Shown here piece after piece: positions 1-6,801 of a stretch of DNA of 7,652 nt (positions are counted from its first letter, which is position 1; each line of letters begins with the position of its first letter). This DNA comes from Candidatus Poribacteria bacterium (lineage in GTDB: Bacteria; Poribacteria; WGA-4E; WGA-3G): positions 1 through 7,652 of the forward strand of contig JAPPDN010000080.1 in NCBI GenBank assembly GCA_028824575.1, in the 5' to 3' direction. Made by a program: the position numbers and the translations under genes. The notes beneath the pieces were generated by a model. That model did not search any database. It was not told where the DNA came from and worked only from the letters and a program-made list of their open reading frames with translations.

Positions 1-1
1 A

Positions 2-790
2 GTCACTACCCGCCATGAACCCACCATCAACAAAGACCATCTGCCCTGTAACAAAGTCGGAAGCATTAGATGCGAAGAAGATTGTCAAGCCTGCCAAGTC
101 TTCAGGCTCACCCCACCGATAGGCAGGAGTCCGATTGAGAATCCATTCATTTCGACCGTCCTCACGTGCGGGAGCAGTCATCTCCGTCCTGATGAAACCG
201 GGAGCGATGCCGTTCACCTGAATGTTGTGTTCCGCCCATTCCACGGCGAGCAGTTTTGTTAATTGGAGCAATCCACCCTTCGCCGCTGTGTAGGCGACAC
301 TCGTCGGCAACCCGATGGCTGAGGTGAGCGACAACGTATTGATAACCTTGCCTGATCTCTGCTCTTTCATGACATTGCCGCAGGCCTTCGCGAGAAAGAA
401 CGCGCCTTTTAGATTGACATCCGTGACGAAATCCCAATCCGCTTCGGTAAATTCCAGTGCGGGGTTACGGACGTTGACTCCGGCATTGTTGACGAGTACA
501 TCAAGCCTACCGAGCGTTTCTACCGTCTCTGCGACAAGTGCGTCAATTTCTGAAAGATTGCTGACATCCGCCTGAATCGGAAGGATCTTCTTGCCGGTTT
601 CGTTGGCAATCCGTTCAGCGACAGGTGTCAGCGTCTCTATTTCTCTGCCTACAATAACGAGATCCGAACCAGCACCGGCAAGCCCTTCCGCCATTGCCAG
701 CCCAATACCGCGACTCGCTCCGGTAACGAGGCTCACCTTACCGTCTAATTGAAATTGCTGGATTATCCCTGTAGCAGATTTTTGGTTCAT
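2..790 (-). CDS. SDR-family NAD(P)-dependent oxidoreductase, C-terminal end cut by window edge
   Basis: Classical short-chain dehydrogenase/reductase, about 263 residues visible; the frame is still open at the left edge, so only the last few residues are missing. Motifs: cofactor-binding TGASRGIG at residues 23-30, D75 after beta-3 (ADVSN), NNAG at 101-104, N126 in NLKG, and the catalytic S154, Y167 and K171 (YTAAK), all with normal spacing. The end carries the usual PGFIRTEM loop and the GQMVFVDGG strand. The family reduces carbonyls or oxidises alcohols in the cytoplasm. The sequence resembles FabG, gluconate 5-dehydrogenase and KduD-type enzymes, but the substrate cannot be fixed. The ATG has GGAG 6 nt upstream (797-800) and lies 24 nt after the VWA gene's stop, so the two are probably co-transcribed. 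Family assignment is firm; specific function is open. Confidence 0.93.
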   Translation of the reverse strand, partial: MNQKSATGIIQQFQLDGKVSLVTGASRGIGLAMAEGLAGAGSDLVIVGREIETLTPVAERIANETGKKILPIQADVSNLSEIDALVAETVETLGRLDVLVNNAGVNVRNPALEFTEADWDFVTDVNLKGAFFLAKACGNVMKEQRSGKVINTLSLTSAIGLPTSVAYTAAKGGLLQLTKLLAVEWAEHNIQVNGIAPGFIRTEMTAPAREDGRNEWILNRTPAYRWGEPEDLAGLTIFFASNASDFVTGQMVFVDGGFMAGSD

Positions 791-814
791 GTTTTACTCC
801 AATCTCAGGTTTGA

Positions 815-2014
815 TTATTCGATTGGCCCATCCGGTTCGGTTAATTCAGCCAATCGCTGAGTCCCAATAACCTTTATTTTTCCATTGTGTTCTTCAGCGA
901 GAGAAACAAGCAGCTGGGCACCGGCAGAACGTTTTAGATCAATCTCAAGTGCAACAACATAGATAGCGGCGTTGTTGCGGTTCCCCTCACGCACAACATC
1001 AAGGATCTTCTGGGTGTTTGTCTCAATATCATATCCACCAACAGTAGTGGGAAGACCATCTGTCACCAAAACAATAACGGACGGATCCAATGTCAGCGCA
1101 CCTTCAAGTGCAGCAAGGATGTTAGTCCCAACATTGGACTGAATGCGTTCAGGTGTAAATCTATCTAAATATCTCAAGGTCCGTTCTATATTTGCGACAT
1201 TCGCGGGTAGCATTTCCTTATGCATAGTGCTCGCCTGTGTAGAAAAGGCCACCACGTTCAAGGTATCCGCGTCGCCGAGCATAAGTACAGAGTCCTTGAG
1301 GGAGTTAACGGCCAATTCCAGTTTATTAAGACCCGCTGCCTGCATACTTGCCGACACGTCAAGACAGTAAACGACATCTTTGGGACCGCCGAATTCATTG
1401 AGGAAGTCGATGATGCCGAGTCGATCAGAGGTGCCGGACTTTCCACCACCGCCGAGGAGTCCATCGCCACCCCCCTGACCATCGCCACGAAATCGCCCCA
1501 TGCCATCGCCTTTCGCTCGGACTCTACCTGTAACAATACCGCGTCCATCGGTCTGTCCGGGTTGTGCGATTAACCTACTGAGGTTTGAGGCTTCCGCATC
1601 GCGCAATTTGGCATCCGTCATGACATCCGGGACAATCTCACTCAAGGGTGCTTTGTTGACTTCCACGTCTTCAAGAACAACGCGCGGACTGAGTTTGATA
1701 ACTTCATCCATCTTGTTCCGAGCGGATTCAATCCTCTTGTCCATTGCATCTCTGGCGAGTTGCTGGTTTGGATCATACACTTTTTTGGTGAGTGGTGGTT
1801 TAGGTTTCTGCTTTCGCTTCTTAGGTGCTTCTGGATCGTTGAGTAAGTCAACCGCAAGCACATCCTTATCTTCCTGGGCAATCTGGTTTATCGGCAAAAA
1901 CAGGTAAACAATAACGATAATCAAGTGTAAAATAAGGGATAGTAAAATGACAGATCGCATCCGATTTTTACGGCGTTGTGCGTCAATTCGCCAATTCAAC
2001 AGTTGATTTAACAC
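815..2014 (-). CDS. Membrane-anchored von Willebrand factor A domain protein
   Basis: 399 residues from a GTG start. A GGGGAGGA ribosome site 7 nt upstream (2022-2029) supports this start. Order of parts: a short basic N-terminus (RRKNR near 14-18); one hydrophobic segment at about 21-41; a Lys/Pro-rich stretch (about 63-80, KKRKQKPKPP); a charged region predicted mostly helical (82-150); a Gly-rich linker (about 163-195); and a VWA domain from about 210 to 385. The MIDAS metal site is complete: DVSAS (D219, S221, S223), T297 and D319 (TDG). The basic-then-hydrophobic N-terminus suggests an inner-membrane anchor with the VWA domain outside the cytoplasm, a layout reminiscent of TonB/TolA-type proteins. 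VWA domains bind protein ligands through a divalent metal; the ligand here is unknown. It sits 58 nt after the RIS-DUF2250 gene and 24 nt before the SDR gene. Domain call is firm; the role is not known. Confidence 0.9.
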   Translation of the reverse strand: MLNQLLNWRIDAQRRKNRMRSVILLSLILHLIIVIVYLFLPINQIAQEDKDVLAVDLLNDPEAPKKRKQKPKPPLTKKVYDPNQQLARDAMDKRIESARNKMDEVIKLSPRVVLEDVEVNKAPLSEIVPDVMTDAKLRDAEASNLSRLIAQPGQTDGRGIVTGRVRAKGDGMGRFRGDGQGGGDGLLGGGGKSGTSDRLGIIDFLNEFGGPKDVVYCLDVSASMQAAGLNKLELAVNSLKDSVLMLGDADTLNVVAFSTQASTMHKEMLPANVANIERTLRYLDRFTPERIQSNVGTNILAALEGALTLDPSVIVLVTDGLPTTVGGYDIETNTQKILDVVREGNRNNAAIYVVALEIDLKRSAGAQLLVSLAEEHNGKIKVIGTQRLAELTEPDGPIE

Positions 2015-2021
2015 GGTTCAG

Positions 2022-2029
2022 TCCTCCCC
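2022..2029 (-). promoter_or_regulatory. Ribosome binding site fixing the GTG start of the VWA gene
   Basis: Reads GGGGAGGA on the minus strand, 7 nt before the GTG at 2014. It is the strongest Shine-Dalgarno site in the window and decides in favour of the GTG start over the internal ATG at residue 19, which would cut away the basic residues before the membrane segment. Confidence 0.8.
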
Positions 2030-2072
2030 GTTTTGTCTCTTTTGATGGATATATCTTGGTAATTTGTAGTGT

Positions 2073-2591
2073 CTATGTTTCCGATGCCATCTGTTTCTTT
2101 TCAAAAGCCTGAATCCAGGTTTTGCCTTCGGGTGTTAGTTCGTAGTAGGTATGATTACGGTGCTTAATCCATTTGCCTTTGACGATATTCTTACGATAGT
2201 GGATGATACGTCCTTCAACGCGTTTCAAGCCCCCGAGTTCTCTCAATTTTCGGTGCCGTTGGTGCATCTCCGCAAGTGGAATTCTTAAGGCTTCAGCGAC
2301 AACAATAGAGTAATCCATTCCAAATTCTTGATGGTGTTTTAGAATAAAATAATCGGTCTCATCAAGTTCATCGAATTCAGGCGCGATCGTAACGGAATCT
2401 GCCGAACGCTCGGTTGCCTGAATCTCATCCCACGCGACTGCTAATAACCGCTCCGATCGTAAACCTTGCACTGCGTTACAAGTCGTGTGATGGACCGCGA
2501 TAGTACCATCTTCCTTGAAATAGCCGGTAATTGGGTCGTTCTCTTGCGGGAGGCAACACTTAGCGATCTTATAGGTGAGTTCAGGCGTCAT
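2073..2591 (-). CDS. RelA/SpoT-type zinc-finger (RIS) module fused to a DUF2250-like winged helix
   Basis: 172 residues. Residues 6-58 resemble the zinc-finger/RIS domain of RelA/SpoT proteins: an AKCC...DPITGY...IAVHHTTC pattern with C12, C13, H34 and C38. The spacing (CC, 20 residues, H, three residues, C) matches what I recall for E. coli RelA C612/C613/H634/C638. No synthetase, hydrolase, TGS or ACT domain is present, so this is not a (p)ppGpp enzyme. Residues about 78-160 resemble DUF2250 (first described in archaea), a winged-helix-like domain: YFILKHH at the start, then LRELGGLKRVEGRIIHYR, then HRNHTYYELTPEG at 144-156. It begins 12 nt after the purD stop, with only a weak purine-rich site (GAGAGA) upstream, so translation may be coupled to purD. 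A small regulator that binds nucleic acid or the ribosome is plausible but inferred. The gene is real; its function is unknown. Confidence 0.8.
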   Translation of the reverse strand: MTPELTYKIAKCCLPQENDPITGYFKEDGTIAVHHTTCNAVQGLRSERLLAVAWDEIQATERSADSVTIAPEFDELDETDYFILKHHQEFGMDYSIVVAEALRIPLAEMHQRHRKLRELGGLKRVEGRIIHYRKNIVKGKWIKHRNHTYYELTPEGKTWIQAFEKKQMASET

Positions 2592-2603
2592 ATTTCTCTC
2601 TCG

Positions 2604-3881
2604 CTATAACTTCTCTAATGCCCGATATCCGATGTCGCTCCGTGCATGTGCCTTATCAAAGTGGATAGCAGATACACCTCGATATGCCTGTTGAATGGCC
2701 TCGTGTAATCCGTCAGCAACAGCCGTGACCCCCAATACTCGACCACCAGCCGTGACAATGTTTTCACCATCGTGTTTTGTGCCAGCATGAAAGACAGTAA
2801 CGCCTTCAATCGCAGCGGCATCTCCAAGACCTGTAATAATCTCACCTGTCTCGTACGGGTCGGGATACCCACCGGAAGCCATAACGACACACGCTGCTGC
2901 CTCGTCATGCCATTGCACGTCAGCGGCGTGCTGTTCAAGTGTTTCGTCAATACATGCGATTAGCAGCGGGACCAAGTCACTTTTAAGGCGAGGAAAGAGA
3001 ACTTGTGCCTCCGGGTCTCCAAAGCGACAGTTGAATTCCACCACCTTCGGACCAGCATCGGTAATCATCAGTCCGACATACAACACCCCTTTGAAGGGTC
3101 TTCCGATATCCGCCATGCCGTTGACAGTCGGATAAACGATGCGCTGCATCACATCATTGTGCAGTTCCGGCGTGATAACGGGTGCCGGTGAGTATGCTCC
3201 CATGCCCCCGGTGTTCTTACCGGTATCACCATCGTGGGACATCTTATGGTCCTGCGAGGTGACAAACGGGAGACAGTAGGTTCCATCGGTAAGCACTGTG
3301 AAGGAGGCTTCCTCGCCGATGAGTTCTTCCTCAATTACGACACTATCCCCTGCGTCACCAAATGCTTTGTCCACCAAAATAGTTGTGACAGCTTGCAACG
3401 CTTCTTTGAAGGTACGTCCGGGGATAACCCCCTTTCCTGCAGCGAGTCCGTCTGCCTTGACGAAAACCGGGGCGTTGTGATCTTCGATATAGGCCATCGC
3501 TTTTTCGATGTCCGTAAATGTACGATGTGCTGCTGTAGGTATTCCGTTTTTCGCCATCAGCTGCTTGGCAAAATCTTTACTTGCTTCGAGCCGTGCTGCA
3601 CGTTTATTGGGTCCAAATGCTTTAAGCCCGTGTTCTTGAAAGATATCAACGATGCCTTCAGCCAACGGATTTTCAGGGCCGACAATAGTCAACCCGATGT
3701 TTTGAGATTCTGCCCAGTCTGCCAAATCAGTAAATCGGTCTGGCATAGGGATAATTTCAGCGATTTGTGCGATGCCAGCATTACCGGGCGCGCAATATAT
3801 TTTTTCGACGCGTTGGCTCTGGACAAGTTTCCAGACGAGTGTATGTTCGCGTCCGCCTTGCCCGATAACCAGAATTTTCAT
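2604..3881 (-). CDS. purD: Phosphoribosylamine-glycine ligase (GAR synthetase)
   Basis: 425 residues, normal for PurD (E. coli about 429). It catalyses ATP-dependent joining of glycine to 5-phosphoribosylamine, the second step of de novo purine synthesis, in the cytoplasm. Motifs in order: GQGGREH (7-13) in the N-terminal Rossmann-like domain; VKADGLAAGKGV (141-152) in the ATP-grasp region; QDHKMSHDGDTGKNTGGMGAYSP (210-232); and VEFNCRFGDPEAQ (281-293), with metal ligands E282 and N284. It ends with a typical DIGYRAL. I place the start at the ATG at 3881, where MKILVIGQGG begins exactly as the family does and AAGGA (3890-3894) lies 8 nt upstream. A longer TTG-started frame to 3932 runs through the promoter and is rejected. 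It is the first gene of the leftward run; no other pur gene is visible. Confidence 0.98.
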   Translation of the reverse strand: MKILVIGQGGREHTLVWKLVQSQRVEKIYCAPGNAGIAQIAEIIPMPDRFTDLADWAESQNIGLTIVGPENPLAEGIVDIFQEHGLKAFGPNKRAARLEASKDFAKQLMAKNGIPTAAHRTFTDIEKAMAYIEDHNAPVFVKADGLAAGKGVIPGRTFKEALQAVTTILVDKAFGDAGDSVVIEEELIGEEASFTVLTDGTYCLPFVTSQDHKMSHDGDTGKNTGGMGAYSPAPVITPELHNDVMQRIVYPTVNGMADIGRPFKGVLYVGLMITDAGPKVVEFNCRFGDPEAQVLFPRLKSDLVPLLIACIDETLEQHAADVQWHDEAAACVVMASGGYPDPYETGEIITGLGDAAAIEGVTVFHAGTKHDGENIVTAGGRVLGVTAVADGLHEAIQQAYRGVSAIHFDKAHARSDIGYRALEKL

Positions 3882-3889
3882 ACTACATA

Positions 3890-3894
3890 TCCTT
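3890..3894 (-). promoter_or_regulatory. purD ribosome binding site
   Basis: AAGGA on the minus strand, 8 nt before the ATG at 3881. It settles the start in favour of the 425-residue protein. Confidence 0.75.
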
Positions 3895-3903
3895 TTTGAT
3901 TGT

Positions 3904-3918
3904 ATTGTATCATACAAT
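3904..3918. promoter_or_regulatory. 15-bp palindrome overlapping the purD -10 box, candidate operator
   Basis: ATTGTATCATACAAT is a perfect inverted repeat with 7-bp arms around a single central base. It contains the -10 hexamer of the predicted purD promoter, a place where a bound repressor would block transcription. I do not recognise it as the PurR or PurBox sequence of a studied organism. AT-rich palindromes also arise by chance, so this is tentative. Confidence 0.4.
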
Positions 3919-3932
3919 GTTCGGAAAATCAA
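3904..3932 (-). promoter_or_regulatory. Predicted sigma70-type promoter of the purD run
   Basis: On the minus strand TTGATT (3932-3927, four of six matches to TTGACA) is followed after exactly 17 nt by TACAAT (3909-3904, five of six matches to TATAAT). Transcription would start near 3897, giving a leader of under 20 nt. The boxes are seen directly; activity is inferred. Confidence 0.6.
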
Positions 3933-3967
3933 GAATTTTAAGTTAAGTGTAAAAATAAGGACAGATG

Positions 3968-3976
3968 TGTTATACT
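3968..3976 (+). promoter_or_regulatory. Predicted extended -10 promoter of the toxin-antitoxin-hydrolase run
   Basis: TGTTATACT combines the TGN extension with a -10 hexamer TATACT (five of six). At the expected distance upstream there is only a poor -35 (TGTAAA, 3948-3953), which an extended -10 can tolerate. It lies 49 nt before the toxin ATG and points away from the purD promoter. Confidence 0.45.
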
Positions 3977-4025
3977 TAATTCATCCATTTCAAACCGTTG
4001 GTTATAGGGAAACAAGAAATCAATA

Positions 4026-4364
4026 ATGCGCGACATACAACCACGAAAAATAGAAGCCTATCGGATGCAAAATGGACAGGTGCCTTTCACGGAATGGTTT
4101 GATTCAATTCGAGACAAAAGAGCACAGACTCGTATCGAGGCACGGCTTATCTTGCTTGAGCAGGGCAATTTTGGCGATTACCGCTCTGTCGGTAAGGGTG
4201 TTTTTGAACTCCGTATCCATGTTGGGGCAGGCTATCGTGTCTATTTTAGTGAAGTAGATAACACAATTGTGCTCCTGCTCTGCGGTGGTGACAAGTCATC
4301 GCAGACGCGCGATATTGCCCGCGCAAAAACCTACTGGAGCGAATACAAGGAGACACAACAATGA
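4026..4364 (+). CDS. RelE/ParE-superfamily toxin, HigB-like addiction module killer protein
   Basis: 112 residues, the usual size. Family signs: a front helix pair with FTEWFDSIRDKRAQTRIEARL (21-41), then the beta-sheet core GVFELRIHVGAGYRVYF (58-74), IVLLLCGGDKSSQTRDI (81-97), and a final ARAKTYWSEY helix. This is the pattern of the putative addiction module killer family (Gp49/HigB-like branch), usually ribosome-dependent mRNA interferases; cleavage is inferred by family only. Toxin precedes antitoxin, as in higBA-type modules, and its stop overlaps the antitoxin ATG by 4 nt (ATGA), showing translational coupling. The upstream ribosome site is weak (only a distant AGGGA), which would keep toxin yield low. 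The frame is intact, so the toxin may be functional. Confidence 0.9.
   Translation: MRDIQPRKIEAYRMQNGQVPFTEWFDSIRDKRAQTRIEARLILLEQGNFGDYRSVGKGVFELRIHVGAGYRVYFSEVDNTIVLLLCGGDKSSQTRDIARAKTYWSEYKETQQ
4347..4352 (+). promoter_or_regulatory. Antitoxin ribosome binding site inside the toxin gene
   Basis: AAGGAG, 8 nt before the antitoxin ATG at 4361 and within the toxin's last codons. It is far better than the toxin's own site, consistent with the antitoxin being made in excess. Confidence 0.7.
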
Positions 4365-4768
4365 GAGAAATGAGAAACTGGCGAGAGTACTTAATCGAAC
4401 GACTTGCCGCTGACACGGAGGAAGCAATCGGATTTCTCCAAGCAGTCATGGAAGATTATCAAGTATTCCGGAATTCTGCTGCTGTGGTGAGTGCGGTCCA
4501 GGCAGTTATAGAATCGCAAGGCGGAATTGCCGAGATTGCCAAACGCGCCAGCATGGATCCGCAAACCCTTACGGAAGTGTTATCCAGCGAAGACGCGCCG
4601 CGGGTTGATACACTTACGACTATTCTTACTGCGCTGGGGTATCGGCTTTCAATAGAACCTTTAGTGGAAGAGGCCCCTCAACCTGACGTTGAACTCGCTG
4701 CCGAACCAGAAGGTACACAATTGGACAACCTACAGATTCACTTATCTGAGTCACATTCATCTCAATAA
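4361..4768 (+). CDS. HTH-type antitoxin of the HigA-like addiction module, with a long acidic tail
   Basis: 135 residues. The start (WREYLIERLAADTEEAIGFLQAVMED, 7-32) and the following helix-turn-helix (GGIAEIAKRASMDPQTLTEVLSSEDAPRVDTLTTILTALGYRLSI, about 54-98) fit the probable addiction module antidote family. That family binds its RelE-like toxin and represses its own promoter. Members are usually about 90-105 residues; here about 35 extra residues (101-135) are acidic and Pro/Glu/Ser-rich, and look disordered. The start overlaps the toxin stop by 4 nt and has its own strong ribosome site. It is followed after 14 nt by the hydrolase gene, so read-through is likely. The family call is confident; the tail's role is unknown. 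Confidence 0.88.
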   Translation: MREMRNWREYLIERLAADTEEAIGFLQAVMEDYQVFRNSAAVVSAVQAVIESQGGIAEIAKRASMDPQTLTEVLSSEDAPRVDTLTTILTALGYRLSIEPLVEEAPQPDVELAAEPEGTQLDNLQIHLSESHSSQ

Positions 4769-4774
4769 GGAAGG
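4767..4774 (+). promoter_or_regulatory. Ribosome binding site of the hydrolase gene
   Basis: AAGGAAGG overlaps the last base pair of the antitoxin's TAA stop and ends 8 nt before the ATG at 4783. The in-frame TTG at 4777 lies only 2 nt from the end of this site, so the ATG is the better start. Confidence 0.7.
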
Positions 4775-4782
4775 TATTGACA

Positions 4783-6792
4783 ATGGCTGAACAACACCAT
4801 GAACTTGCTCATGTTTTTACTGAGGCTTCGCAGGGTGTTAACGATGCTCGTGGCGGCACTCCACGCGATCTGAACACACCGTATACTTTTCCGGGTTATA
4901 CCAAAGCAGAATGGACTGAAAAAGCTGCAGCATTACGTCAACAGATTCGTGTTGCCAACGGCTTAGTTCCAACACATGAATCGACACCGCTAAATGCCGA
5001 GATCTTCGGAAAAATTGAGCGGGCAGATTATAGCGTGGAAAAGGTCTATTTTGAACCCTTTCCGGGCTTCTTCACAACCGGAAACCTTTATCGTCCCCTT
5101 GGGAAATCCGGGCCTTTTCCGGGTATTGTGAGTCCGCATGGACATTGGGGGCGCGGTAGACTTGAAAATATTGAACGCGGTTCAGTTCCCGGTCGTTGTA
5201 TCAACTTCGCGAAACAGGGGTATGTTATCTTTGCCTATGACATGCTCGGTTATAACGATAGCGGCAAACAGATTGAGCACCACTACGGTGGCGCGCGCGA
5301 AGGTCTCTGGGGCCTGAGTGCGATGGGACTTCAACTCCAGAACAGTATCCGTTCCATCGACTTTTTAGAGAGTTTATCGGACGTGGACAACGAACGTATC
5401 GGTTGCACAGGTGCGTCGGGTGGTGGCACGCAAACCTTCATTTTGACAGCGGTTGACGAACGTATCAAAGTCTCGGCACCCGTCAATATGATCTCTGCGA
5501 CGATGCAAGGCGGCTGCATCTGTGAAAACGCTCCGAACCTGCGTTTAGATGCCAGTAATATCGAAATTGGTGCATTGATGGCACCGCGTCCGCTGCTGCT
5601 CGTGTCCGCGACGGGCGATTGGACAGTGAATACGCCGACTGTCGAATATCCTGCCATCCGAAGCATTTACGCCCACTTTAATGCAGAAGATAAGGTGCAT
5701 CAGGTTCAGGTAGACGCAGAACATAACTACAATAAAGAGAGCCGCGAGACTGTATATGCGTGGTTTGCTAAATGGTTTTTGGGCGCAGAAGACGCTGCCG
5801 CGTTTAAAGAGATCCCATTCGAGGTTGAGCCAGATGATGATTTATTAGTCTTCGCGGAACGCGGCATGCCTACACACGCCTTAAAACAAGAGGAATTCCT
5901 ACCGGCTTGGGTAAACCGTTCTGAACAAGCAATCGAGAAACGAAAGCCGAAAAATGATGCTGAACTCCAGAGCTTCAACGCAGAATTAGGCAGCGGGTTG
6001 GAATATGCGCTCGGATTACAGATTCCAAAAATCACGGATGTGACGCTTGTTGAACCTGAAGGCGCGTTCCCAACAACCTATCAGACGAATTTATCCGCCA
6101 GACATCTTGTTATCGGCAGAAAAGGTGTCGGTGATGCCATTCCTGCTATCCTATTTAGTCCAGAACCGCAGGTAGGACACGATCCTGTAGTGCTTATCGT
6201 TCATCCAGAGGGCAAGGAGAAGTTAATTGATTCAGAAACAGGGAATCCGTTACCCCTCATTACGGATTTGCTCAGGGCGGATCGGAAGGTGCTACTCATT
6301 GATGTCTTCGGAAAAGGCGAACACGGCAATTATGAGAGACCGGAAGATACTGGTTATTTCACCACCTATAATCGAACAGCTGCTGCACTCCGTGTACAAG
6401 ACATTGTTACAACCTTACGCTGCTTTACAAACAGAGGTGATGTTTCAGAGGTGAACCTGATCGGAATAGGTGAAGCGGGTTTATGGAGTTTGCTGGCAGC
6501 GGGATTTACGGATGTTAAGAATGTGGTTGTGGACGCCGCAGAATTTGATAATAGCAGGGACGATGCTTTTTTGCAGACCTTACCGATACCGAATATCCGC
6601 CAAGTTGGAGATTTTCGGACAGCAGGAACACTTGTCGCACCTCGACCCCTAATTATCCACAACACGGGTAGCACGTTTGATACGGCATGGATTGCCGATG
6701 TTTACGGAAACATCGGATCAAGTCAGCATCTACTTGTGGAAAAAGGTAGAGTGCCAGATGAAGAGATCGTCGCGCGGATAACAGCAGCGTAA
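4783..6792 (+). CDS. Two-domain alpha/beta hydrolase, acetyl-xylan-esterase-like, with a degenerate second domain
   Basis: 669 residues from the ATG; no signal peptide, so probably cytoplasmic. The N-terminal half (about 75-345) is an alpha/beta hydrolase of the acetyl-xylan-esterase/dienelactone-hydrolase kind: oxyanion-side SPHGHWGRG (117-125), YDMLGYNDSG (152-161), nucleophile elbow GASGG with S212, MAPRPLLLVSATGDW with D279, and DAEHNYN with H314. The triad S212-D279-H314 appears complete. The C-terminal half (about 430-669) repeats the same landmarks in order: VVLIVHPEG (469-477), LLIDVFGKGEHG (504-515), LIGIGEAGLW (559-568) and VAPRPLIIHNTG (618-629). In this half the nucleophile position is G563, and no matching Asp or His is seen. 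The likely activity is hydrolysis of carbohydrate or other small esters; the substrate is unknown. It lies 14 nt after the antitoxin. Fold is confident, exact activity is not. Confidence 0.88.
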   Translation: MAEQHHELAHVFTEASQGVNDARGGTPRDLNTPYTFPGYTKAEWTEKAAALRQQIRVANGLVPTHESTPLNAEIFGKIERADYSVEKVYFEPFPGFFTTGNLYRPLGKSGPFPGIVSPHGHWGRGRLENIERGSVPGRCINFAKQGYVIFAYDMLGYNDSGKQIEHHYGGAREGLWGLSAMGLQLQNSIRSIDFLESLSDVDNERIGCTGASGGGTQTFILTAVDERIKVSAPVNMISATMQGGCICENAPNLRLDASNIEIGALMAPRPLLLVSATGDWTVNTPTVEYPAIRSIYAHFNAEDKVHQVQVDAEHNYNKESRETVYAWFAKWFLGAEDAAAFKEIPFEVEPDDDLLVFAERGMPTHALKQEEFLPAWVNRSEQAIEKRKPKNDAELQSFNAELGSGLEYALGLQIPKITDVTLVEPEGAFPTTYQTNLSARHLVIGRKGVGDAIPAILFSPEPQVGHDPVVLIVHPEGKEKLIDSETGNPLPLITDLLRADRKVLLIDVFGKGEHGNYERPEDTGYFTTYNRTAAALRVQDIVTTLRCFTNRGDVSEVNLIGIGEAGLWSLLAAGFTDVKNVVVDAAEFDNSRDDAFLQTLPIPNIRQVGDFRTAGTLVAPRPLIIHNTGSTFDTAWIADVYGNIGSSQHLLVEKGRVPDEEIVARITAA

Positions 6793-6801
6793 TCATGCGG
6801 G

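Noticed and set aside
1500..1907. 135-codon open frame on the plus strand opposite the VWA gene
   Set aside because: Antisense shadow of a gene with clear domains. The Ser/Leu-rich translation is typical of a reverse-frame artefact.
2015..2072. Separate promoter for the VWA gene in the 58-nt gap
   Set aside because: There is an AT-rich stretch (GATATATCC) but no matching -35 at a proper distance, so read-through from purD is simpler.
3234..3899. 221-codon open frame on the plus strand opposite purD
   Set aside because: It lies wholly antisense to a conserved housekeeping gene; its translation shows no recognisable domain and reads as a shadow frame.
3882..3932. N-terminal extension of PurD starting at a TTG at 3932
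   Set aside because: The TTG is the -35 box of the predicted promoter. The extra 17 residues do not fit the family, and the ATG at 3881 has a good ribosome site.
3993..4003. AACC-GTT-GGTT inverted repeat upstream of the toxin as an antitoxin operator
   Set aside because: Arms of only 4 bp are expected by chance in a 140-bp interval; nothing else supports it.
4777..4782. TTG start for the hydrolase two codons upstream
   Set aside because: It is only 2 nt from the AAGGAAGG site, while the ATG at 4783 is at the proper 8 nt.
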